A DNA stretch of 64,000 bases from an uncultured Clostridia bacterium (GTDB lineage: Bacteria > Bacillota > Clostridia > Oscillospirales > Oscillospiraceae), in contig CAMNAO010000005.1 of assembly GCA_946531435.1 (NCBI GenBank), positions 1 through 64,000 on the forward strand, written 5' to 3'. The translations under genes and the position numbers were made by a program. Shown here piece after piece: positions 56,414 to 64,000 of the stretch; positions within the stretch are counted from its first letter, which is position 1; every line of letters starts with the position of its first letter. Below the pieces are notes generated by a model. It was not told the origin of the DNA, did no database searches, and saw only the letters and a list, made by a program, of their open reading frames with translations.

Positions 56414-57383
56414 CCTGTCCTCGCTTCAGATCCTCGTTCAGCTCATAGACCCGGCAGCAGGAGACATAGTGCTTGGGGGCCACCTCCACCAGGGTCTGGG
56501 GCTCAAGGCACTTCTCCGTGGCGTAGAGGCAGCGGGGCGCGAAACGGCAGCCCGGCTTGGGATTCACCGGGGAGCTGATCTCACCCTTCAGCATAATCCG
56601 GTTTTTTTGGTTATGGATATCCGTGGAGGGGATGGCCGAGAGCAGTGCCTTGGTATAGGGGTGATAGGTGTGCAGGAAGAGCTCCTCGGACTCGCTGGTC
56701 TCCACCAGCTGGCCGAGATACATGACAGAGATGTCATGGGAGATGTGCCGCACCACGGACATATCGTGGGTCACGAACATATAGCTCATTCCCAGCTCGT
56801 CCTGCAGATCCATGAGCAGATTCAGCACCTGGGCCTGGATGGAGACGTCCAGGGCGGAAACCGGCTCATCGCAGACAATGAACTTGGGCTCCATCGCCAG
56901 AGCGCGGCCCACGCCGACCCGCTGGCGGCGGCCGCCGTCCATCTCATGGGGGTAGGACATCCGCATCCTGCGGGCAATGCCTACAAGGTCCATGATCTTT
57001 GTGATTTGGGCGTCGATCTCACTACGCTGATAGCGGCCGGAGAGTGCCAGCGGCTCCTTGATGGTCTCCTCCACCGTCATGCGGGGGTTCAGCGACGCAT
57101 AGGGATCCTGGAAAATGATCTGCATCTTCTGCCGAAGTTCCACCAGCTTTTTGGGGGTCACCCTGGTGACGTCCTCCCCCTCATAAAAGATCTTGCCGCC
57201 GGTGGGCTCCTGCAGATGAATGATGGTCCTTCCCAGGGTGGACTTGCCGCAGCCGGATTCCCCCACAACGCCCATGGTCTTGCCCGCCTCAAAGCGCATG
57301 GACACGTCGTCCACCGCGTGAAGGGGGCCCCGGGGCGTACGAAAATACTTTTTTAGTCCCTTGATTTCAACCAGCGGTTCCAT
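56397..57383 (-). CDS. Oligopeptide/dipeptide-type ABC transporter ATP-binding protein (set 3)
   Basis: [44 protein letters not shown]. Confidence 0.97.
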   Translation of the reverse strand: MEPLVEIKGLKKYFRTPRGPLHAVDDVSMRFEAGKTMGVVGESGCGKSTLGRTIIHLQEPTGGKIFYEGEDVTRVTPKKLVELRQKMQIIFQDPYASLNPRMTVEETIKEPLALSGRYQRSEIDAQITKIMDLVGIARRMRMSYPHEMDGGRRQRVGVGRALAMEPKFIVCDEPVSALDVSIQAQVLNLLMDLQDELGMSYMFVTHDMSVVRHISHDISVMYLGQLVETSESEELFLHTYHPYTKALLSAIPSTDIHNQKNRIMLKGEISSPVNPKPGCRFAPRCLYATEKCLEPQTLVEVAPKHYVSCCRVYELNEDLKRGQDGAEQ

Positions 57384-57400
57384 TGCTTCCCCTCCTCCTT

Positions 57401-58381
57401 TCAGCGGTCACCGGGCTTGTCCGCCAGAATACAGCGGCATTCATGGGTCCCGCCCAGGTTCCGCATCTCCACCGGGGCTTTTTTGCATGCCTCCGTCGCC
57501 CGGGGGCAGCGGGGGCTGAAGGAACAGCCCTCCGGCAGCTTGGAGGGATCCGGCGGCAGCCCGTGGATGGGGCTGAGGCGCTTCACTCTCTTCCCCATGC
57601 TGGGCAGCGCCCCGAAGAGACCGATGGTGTAGGGATGGGTGGGGTGGTCGAAAATATCCTCCAGGGTGCCGTATTCAATGATCTCACCCGCGTAGACCAC
57701 GCCCACATAGTCGCAGAGGCCGGCCACCACGCCGAGATCGTGGGTGATCAGGATCATGGAGGTCTGCTGCTCTACCTTCAGATTCTTGATGAGCTCCAAT
57801 ACCTGGGCCTGGATGGTCACATCCAGGGCGGTGGTGGGCTCATCCGCCAGAAGCAGGTCCGGCTTGCAGGCAAGGGCCATGGCGATGATGACCCGCTGCT
57901 TCATGCCGCCGGAAAACTGGTGGGGATACTCATAAAAGCGGTCCCGGGGAATGCCCACCATTTCCAGCATGCGCTTGGCGTGCTCCTCCGCTTCCTTTCG
58001 GCTTACGTTCTCATGAAGCTCCACCACCTCCTGGATCTGGTGGCCCACCTTCATGTTGGGGTTCAGCGCGGTCATGGGATCCTGGAAGACCATGGAGATC
58101 TTTTTCCCGCGGATTTTCTGCATGTGCCGGTCATCCAGCTGCAAAAGGTCCTCCCCCTCCAAGAGGATGCGGCCTCCCCGCACCTTGGCGGGGGGGTCGG
58201 GGAGGATGCCGATGATGGACTTGGCAATGGTGGTCTTTCCCGCGCCGGTCTCTCCCACGAGGCCCAGGGTCTGTCCCTTGTCCAGCCGGAAGCTGACTCT
58301 GTTGACGGCGTGGATCACCTGGTCGTTGGAGGTATATTCCACCACGAGATCTTCAACACTCAAAAACTGATTGTCTTTCAT
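57401..58381 (-). CDS. Oligopeptide/dipeptide-type ABC transporter ATP-binding protein (set 3)
   Basis: [44 protein letters not shown]. Confidence 0.97.
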   Translation of the reverse strand: MKDNQFLSVEDLVVEYTSNDQVIHAVNRVSFRLDKGQTLGLVGETGAGKTTIAKSIIGILPDPPAKVRGGRILLEGEDLLQLDDRHMQKIRGKKISMVFQDPMTALNPNMKVGHQIQEVVELHENVSRKEAEEHAKRMLEMVGIPRDRFYEYPHQFSGGMKQRVIIAMALACKPDLLLADEPTTALDVTIQAQVLELIKNLKVEQQTSMILITHDLGVVAGLCDYVGVVYAGEIIEYGTLEDIFDHPTHPYTIGLFGALPSMGKRVKRLSPIHGLPPDPSKLPEGCSFSPRCPRATEACKKAPVEMRNLGGTHECRCILADKPGDR

Positions 58382-58396
58382 CCTTCTCGCCTCCCA

Positions 58397-59278
58397 TCAG
58401 TTTTTCAGCTTGGGATCCATGGCGTCCCGCAGTCCGTCGCCGAACATGTTGAGGGACAGGATCGTGATGGCCAGCATCAGGCCGGGGTACAGGATGAGAT
58501 AGGGGTAATAGCGGATCTGTGCCCTGGCGGCGGAGATGAGGGCGCCCCATTCCGGCGTGGGCGGCTGTACGCCCAGGCCAAGATAGGCCAGGCCGGCGGC
58601 GCCGTTGATGGTGTTGCCGATGCCCATGGTGGAGCTTACGATGAGGGGGGAGATGGCGTTGGGCAGAAGGTGCCGGAACATGATCTTTCCGGAGGGGCAG
58701 TTGATGGCGTGCTCCGCCTCAATGAACTCCCGCTCCCGAAGGCTCAGAAGCTGGGCGCGGATCATCCGGCAGTTGCCGGGGATGCCGCCGAGGCCCATGG
58801 CGATGACGGTGTTGATCCAGCCGGTGCCCAGGGCCGCGCAGAGGATGATGGTAAACAAAATGCCGGGGATGGACTGCCAGACGTCGCAGATGCGCATGAT
58901 GAGGTTATCCGTCTTGCCGCCGTAATACCCGGCAAAGCAGCCCAGGATCACACCGAAGAACAGGCTGAAAAGCTGGGCGCAGAGGCCCAGGCCCAGGGAA
59001 AAGCGGCCGCCGTACAAAATCCGGCTCAGGTAGTCCCTTCCGTACTCATCCGTCCCCAGAAGGTGCTCCCGGGAGGGGGTCTGGAAGGTCTCATCCAGAT
59101 TCATCTGGGCGTAGTCATAGGGGGCCAGGACCGGGGCCAGAACGGAGGCCAGGGCAATGATGAGGAAGATGACCATGCCCACCGCGGCGGTCTTGTTCTT
59201 CATGAGCCGCTTCAGGACCTCCCGCAGCTGGCTCTGCTTCTTACCCCGCCCCTGTTGTTCCTTTTCTGAATTAAGCAT
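58397..59278 (-). CDS. ABC transporter permease, DppC/OppC-like (set 3)
   Basis: LGTDEYGRDYLSRILYGGRFSLGLG, EAEHAINCPSGKIMFRHLLPN. Confidence 0.95.
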   Translation of the reverse strand: MLNSEKEQQGRGKKQSQLREVLKRLMKNKTAAVGMVIFLIIALASVLAPVLAPYDYAQMNLDETFQTPSREHLLGTDEYGRDYLSRILYGGRFSLGLGLCAQLFSLFFGVILGCFAGYYGGKTDNLIMRICDVWQSIPGILFTIILCAALGTGWINTVIAMGLGGIPGNCRMIRAQLLSLREREFIEAEHAINCPSGKIMFRHLLPNAISPLIVSSTMGIGNTINGAAGLAYLGLGVQPPTPEWGALISAARAQIRYYPYLILYPGLMLAITILSLNMFGDGLRDAMDPKLKN

Positions 59279-60245
59279 CTTTCCGTTTCCTCCAGAAGGC
59301 AAGGTTGAAGGTCTGATTCTCATAGATGGCCTTGATGCGGGGATCCACAAACGCATATACAATATCCACCAGCACCATCACCACACCGAAAACGATGGCC
59401 AGAATGACCACCACGGAGCGCACCACGGGATAGTCCCGCTGGGTGATGCCCGTGGTAAGATACATGCCCATGCCGGGCATGGAGAAGATGTTCTCCAGGA
59501 TCATGGAGCCGCCGAGGCAGCGGGCCAGATGGCCGCCCATCATCGTAATCAGGGGAATGAGCGCGTTGGGCAGCGCGTGCTTATACTTGATGGCCCCCGG
59601 GGCAAGGCCCTTGGCCTTTGCCGTGGCCACATAATCGGACCGGATCACCTCCAGCATGGCCGAACGGGTCTGCCGGGCGTTGCTGGCAATTCCGGGAAGG
59701 GAGCCGCAGACCACCGGCAGAATCCAGCATTTCCAGGAGGACATGCCGAAGGTGGGCAGCCAGTGCAGCCGCAGGCCGAAGAGGATCACCGCCTCCAGGG
59801 CCAGCCAGAAATCCGGGATGGAGATAAAGGTCATGGAGCCGATCATGCAGAGCTTGTCCGGCAGCTTGTTCTGATTGACCGCCGCCGTGACGCCCAGCGG
59901 GATGCCCACCGCAACGCCCAGCGCCATGGTCAAAAAGGACAGCAGCAGCGTGCGGGGGATCCGCACCCGCAGCTCCGTCATTACCGGGAAGCCGGAGAGC
60001 CAGGAGGTGCCCGGATTCAATTTGATGAAGAGCTGATAGAGGAATTTCCCCAGCTGCACAAAGTAGGGGTCTGCCAGTCCCAGGAGCTCCCGCTCCCGCT
60101 GCAGCTGCTCCTCCGTAGCGTCCTGGCCCAGAATATTTTTTGCGGGGTCCCCCGGGACGAAATACATGATCGTAAAGATCACGATCGCCACCGCGATGAC
60201 CACCGGAATCAGCGTCAGTAGTCGCTTTATAATATAATTGATCAT
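59271..60245 (-). CDS. ABC transporter permease, DppB/OppB-like (set 3)
   Basis: MINYIIKRLLTLIPVVIAVAIVIFTIMYFVPGDPAKNILG. Confidence 0.95.
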   Translation of the reverse strand: MINYIIKRLLTLIPVVIAVAIVIFTIMYFVPGDPAKNILGQDATEEQLQRERELLGLADPYFVQLGKFLYQLFIKLNPGTSWLSGFPVMTELRVRIPRTLLLSFLTMALGVAVGIPLGVTAAVNQNKLPDKLCMIGSMTFISIPDFWLALEAVILFGLRLHWLPTFGMSSWKCWILPVVCGSLPGIASNARQTRSAMLEVIRSDYVATAKAKGLAPGAIKYKHALPNALIPLITMMGGHLARCLGGSMILENIFSMPGMGMYLTTGITQRDYPVVRSVVVILAIVFGVVMVLVDIVYAFVDPRIKAIYENQTFNLAFWRKRKDA

Positions 60246-60342
60246 AGTTCCCCCAGCGTTTCCGCAATTCAAAACGCGGCTTGAAGGCCGTAAAGAAAGC
60301 GGGGGCCGTGAAGCTTGATCCACGGCCCCCGACCGGAAAAAC

Positions 60343-61959
60343 TCAGTCGTGTACGAAGCTGCCGTACATGCAGTTGCGGTTGAAGTTGATGACCACCTCG
60401 TTTACCCACTTGGGCACCACGATGTTGTCGTAGTTCTTGTAGAGGCCGCGGACCCAGGCGTTGTCGTAAACATACTGCCAGAGCTTCTCGGTGGCCTCCT
60501 GCGTCCAGGTCACGCGGGACATACAGGGCTCCGTATAGCTGAGGAGCTCCTGATACATGGCGGACTCCTTGTCGAAGTGGTAGTAATAGTTGCTGGAATC
60601 GTTCAGCTGCCAGGCGTTGACGACGCCGTTCCAGCCCATGCAGTACATGGTGAAGTCGTAGGAGTCCTCCTCCGTCAGGATGGTGTTGAAGGTGGCGGGA
60701 TCATAGACCTTCATATCCACGCCGATGCCCAGCTCCAGAAGCTTGGCCTGCAGGATCTCCGCCGGCTTGGGGCAGTTGGCGTTGTTCTGCACCGCGAACT
60801 TCACCACCACATCCTCGGCCTTCTTCCCGCTCTCCGCCAGGTACTTGTCCAGATACTCCTTCGCCGTATCCATGGAGAAGGGGAAATACTCCCGCTCATC
60901 CCACTTGGGATCGTAGTCGCCCGCGGAGGAAGCCGTTCCGTAGGGTGCGTTCATCCGGACCGCCTCGCCCTTGGCCAGGGTGTTGATCATGCCGTCCAGA
61001 TCCACCGCGTGGCAGATGGCCTTGCGGATATTGATGTTGCCGCCCAGCTCTGTATGGGCGTTGAAGGTCATGAAGTAACCCAGGAAGCCCTCGTTCTTGA
61101 CCACCTTGAAGTCATCGGCGTGCTCGCCGCCCTCCTGGAAGAGGGTGATGTCCTGCTCGCTGACGTTGGCGGAGGCGTCAATGTCGCCGGTCTCCAGGGC
61201 GATGGCGATCTGGGAGACCTCGGTAATGACGGAGATCTCGATCTCATCAAAGTTGGCCTGATAGTCCCGGGGAACCTCGTACCCGGCCTCTGCCTGCCAG
61301 AAGTCCTCCACCTTTTCCAGGATGACCTTGGCGCCGACAGAGAAGCTGGAAACCCGATAGGGGCCGGTGCCCACAGGGGTGGCCACCATGGCGTCCTCAC
61401 TGGCCTCCCAGGCGGCCTGGGTGAACATGTATACGCCGCCCTGGGCCAACGCGGATTCCACGTTGTTGCGCTTGACAATGTCGGTGGGATTGTAGTAGAT
61501 GACCGCCGTCTTCTCGTCGATGGCCTTCACCTCAGTAAAGTAGTCGTAGCTGGCGCTGTTGGCCACTTCCTTGGTGGTGTTGTAGCTGTAGGCCAGATCG
61601 CTGGCGGTGAAGGGATTGCCATCGTGGTCATGGATGCCGTCCCGCAGCTTCACCGTGACAGTTGCTCCGTCCATATCCATCTCATAGGATTCGCAGATGG
61701 CGGGAATCGGCGTATCGCCGGCCTTCAGAAGGTGCATGGCCGCCTGATAAATGTGGAAGCAGATCATTTTACGGGCGTCATTGCCCAGGGCATAGGGAGC
61801 CAGGGACTTGGGGTCGCCGCTGACGCCGACCTTGATCTTTGTATGGCCCGTCTGTTTTTCCGAGCCCCCGGATCCGCAGCCTGCCAGCAGCATGGACGCG
61901 GAAAGGCTCACCGCTCCGCCAAGGGATACTTTCAGAAAGTCTCTGCGAGTAAGTTTCAT
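60343..61959 (-). CDS. Extracellular solute-binding protein family 5, Tat-type lipoprotein (set 3)
   Basis: MKLTRRDFLKVSLGGAVSLSASMLLAGCGSGG; SBP_bac_5 body. Confidence 0.94.
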   Translation of the reverse strand: MKLTRRDFLKVSLGGAVSLSASMLLAGCGSGGSEKQTGHTKIKVGVSGDPKSLAPYALGNDARKMICFHIYQAAMHLLKAGDTPIPAICESYEMDMDGATVTVKLRDGIHDHDGNPFTASDLAYSYNTTKEVANSASYDYFTEVKAIDEKTAVIYYNPTDIVKRNNVESALAQGGVYMFTQAAWEASEDAMVATPVGTGPYRVSSFSVGAKVILEKVEDFWQAEAGYEVPRDYQANFDEIEISVITEVSQIAIALETGDIDASANVSEQDITLFQEGGEHADDFKVVKNEGFLGYFMTFNAHTELGGNINIRKAICHAVDLDGMINTLAKGEAVRMNAPYGTASSAGDYDPKWDEREYFPFSMDTAKEYLDKYLAESGKKAEDVVVKFAVQNNANCPKPAEILQAKLLELGIGVDMKVYDPATFNTILTEEDSYDFTMYCMGWNGVVNAWQLNDSSNYYYHFDKESAMYQELLSYTEPCMSRVTWTQEATEKLWQYVYDNAWVRGLYKNYDNIVVPKWVNEVVINFNRNCMYGSFVHD

Positions 61960-62212
61960 CGTTGTTGTCTCCTTTTCTCCTTGTTACCTGATTTTCCTGC
62001 ACTCGTCTCTTCTGTGGTACCCTGCAGCCTGACGAAACGCGCTGCGTCGTCAGTCTACATGGGAAATCATATCGAAAGTTGTCAGTCAGAACAAGAAACC
62101 GATTCTCCTTTTTTGTGCATAATTATCAGATTTTGACAAGGATCCTCACAATCTTTCTCGCTATAAACAAAGAGAACACGCCAGCGGTACTGTTCATCAC
62201 AGCGGCGCCGGC

Positions 62213-62515
62213 GTGTTACTTTATGATGAGGAATGGTTTTACCGGACTTTCGGCATCAAGGGGGAGATCATTATTGACCACGCCTGGGGAATAGAACCCG
62301 TAACGATGCAAGATATCAAATCCTACCGCAGTGACAATCACAGCCTATCGAATGGGCAAGTCCTCCCAAGACCTTATCAGTACCAGGAGGCACGACTTGT
62401 CTTCCATGAGATGATCGAAGCTCTTTTTTCTGATCTCTTCTCGAAGCATCTTGTGACCAACATCTGCACTTGGTGGGTAAAGCGATTCCAAATCTGGGCC
62501 AGCAGGACGCGCTGA
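62213..62515 (+). pseudogene. Y-family DNA polymerase (UmuC/DinB-like) internal fragment
   Basis: EEWFYRTFGIKGEIIIDHAWGIEPVTMQDIKSYRSDNHSLSNGQVLPRPYQYQEARLVFHEMIEAL; N- and C-terminal parts missing. Confidence 0.7.
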
Positions 62516-62795
62516 TCCTCGAACTGCTTGAGCGGCATCACGCCTTTCCGGAAGAAGAATAAAAGGGCCTGATCTTCGCGCCAGAAAAGCACCATGAGGA
62601 ATACAAGAAGTCCGTGCCGGCTCTCGACAATAAGTGTCCTGACCGTCTTGCTTCCACTGATAACTCATAGACGCTCTCAGGCAGCGACTTGCCGATAATC
62701 AAATGCTATAGGCCATCAATCCCTGCCTCTCCGGCGGGGATTGATGGCATGTTTTCTTTATTCACTACATTTACTACGGCCCCTGCGTTAGAGAA

Positions 62796-63890
62796 TCACG
62801 CCCGATTCAACTTCTGCTTAACCTCCTCGGCGATGGCGGTTCTCTCTTCCACCGTCCTGGCCCTGTTGTAGTTCTTCAACGCCTCGTCCCGGATCCTCTC
62901 CGCCTCCAGCGACCATTGGTTGAACTCCGCCTGGGTCATCGTCCCTGCCTTGATGCGGGCGAAGTATTTCTTGTAGGCCCGCTGGTGGTACTTCCAGACG
63001 TCGTTCTCCCTAGCTTTGGCCTGGAAGCTGGTCACAGCTCCCACCTCCCGGCAGGTCTTCTCTGTCTCCCCCGGCGCAATCCGGGTACAGTAGGAATAGG
63101 TGGCTCCCAGCTCCTGCAGGAACCAATGGCCACAGCAGAGACAGCGTTTGGGGATGAAGCCCTTCTGCATTCCCTTCATGAACTCCACGTACACAAAGTC
63201 GATGAGCCGATCGAAGTACATCTTCTCCACCAGCTCGGGGTTCCCCTCCCAGCCACCAATAATGGCATACTGGATGTTCACATCGGGAGAGTCTACCTCC
63301 CTGTTCTCTCCCAGGCTCACCCCGCTGACGTAGGCGTCCTTCAAAGAATGGAATATCCTCTGGGCCGGAGTCTCTTTCTTCTGGCCCTTCTTCTTTTCCG
63401 GCGTTGCATCCCGGAAGACATCGTCCAGGAACCGGGCGTATCTCTCCTTAATCATTTTTAGATCCTTTGCAATCAGCTCATATACCTCTGGCTCCTCCCT
63501 CGGAGGGAAGAACTGGGTCGGATCCAAATAACGATTGTAGAGAGGCAGCTTCGTGCTCTCGTAATACGCCAGGGCGAAGGCCCTTGCCTCCTGGAGCAAC
63601 GCTTCATCGCTCTCTATTGCTTCCCTGAGTTGGACGGTGCGCTCAAGATAGAGATTGAGACCCTTCATATAGTCAAGATCGATTATACTGTTCTCCGTCG
63701 CCGCCTTCAGCTTGACTACGCTCTCCTGAAATGCACTGTCATCGAAATCAAAAATCTCTGTCAGCACCGCGCCATAGGGGATCGGCTCCGGATCGTCTTC
63801 AATCCAGTAATGCCGTTCCCCAAACTGCACCCTCACGCGAAAACGAGACTTGAAGATGTCTCCCATCAGATCCTTCCCCAGCACGCCCAT
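62796..63890 (-). CDS. DUF6076-like hypothetical protein with zinc-finger-like Cys motif
   Basis: GFIPKRCLCCGHWFLQELGATYSYCTRIAPGETEKTCREVGA. Confidence 0.6.
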   Translation of the reverse strand: MGVLGKDLMGDIFKSRFRVRVQFGERHYWIEDDPEPIPYGAVLTEIFDFDDSAFQESVVKLKAATENSIIDLDYMKGLNLYLERTVQLREAIESDEALLQEARAFALAYYESTKLPLYNRYLDPTQFFPPREEPEVYELIAKDLKMIKERYARFLDDVFRDATPEKKKGQKKETPAQRIFHSLKDAYVSGVSLGENREVDSPDVNIQYAIIGGWEGNPELVEKMYFDRLIDFVYVEFMKGMQKGFIPKRCLCCGHWFLQELGATYSYCTRIAPGETEKTCREVGAVTSFQAKARENDVWKYHQRAYKKYFARIKAGTMTQAEFNQWSLEAERIRDEALKNYNRARTVEERTAIAEEVKQKLNRA

Positions 63891-64000
63891 AGGCTCCTCC
63901 TGAATAGATAATGCATTTGATGATTTAGAGTAATGATATGTTATCTATTGACGGATGTCAAGATCAATGTTAAACTCCGACATTATAGATAATTCTTTTT

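Noticed and set aside
60349-62136. 595-aa plus-strand ORF
   Set aside because: Antisense to the set 3 SBP gene; repetitive V/G/A-rich translation.
1-64000. CRISPR arrays, rRNA genes, large biosynthetic gene clusters
   Set aside because: No regularly spaced direct repeats, rRNA signatures or NRPS/PKS modules seen.

Overview
The window looks like a high-GC Clostridia / Oscillospiraceae-type chromosome; the lineage is inferred from gene content only. (1) 1-5.4 kb is part of a mobilizable element: a ParM-like actin and small partner, a DUF3847-like protein and a MobA/MobL relaxase. Between the last two is a sequence that reads as a canonical MOBQ/IncQ-type oriT (minus strand TAAGTGCGCCCT beside an inverted repeat), followed by a dense run of hairpins. 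(2) 5.5-17 kb is a beta-glucoside utilisation locus: GH3, GPH symporter, GH1, an unclassified GH-A-like hydrolase, an AraC regulator and a GH94-like phosphorylase. (3) 17.2-21.7 kb is a mobile-DNA graveyard: a 5'-truncated group II intron, a Fic protein, an XRE-type regulator, a truncated tyrosine integrase, a tRNA-Trp 3' fragment (att core), twin hairpins and a MATE gene fragment. (4) 21.7-62 kb is a dense island. It holds three complete Opp/Dpp-type ABC importers, three MBL-fold hydrolases, several alpha/beta-hydrolases/esterases, a lactonase-like beta-propeller, two Gfo/Idh/MocA oxidoreductases, a MATE exporter and dedicated regulators. The most unusual item is a translationally coupled RR-HK-ABC operon. 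Its kinase has no sensor or membrane domain, and its RbsA-like double ABC protein has lost the ATPase motifs in both halves. An orphan RbsC-type permease lies 18 kb away. (5) The right end carries a Y-family polymerase fragment and a DUF6076-like gene. All calls were made by eye from the sequence and ORF translations; no database search was run.
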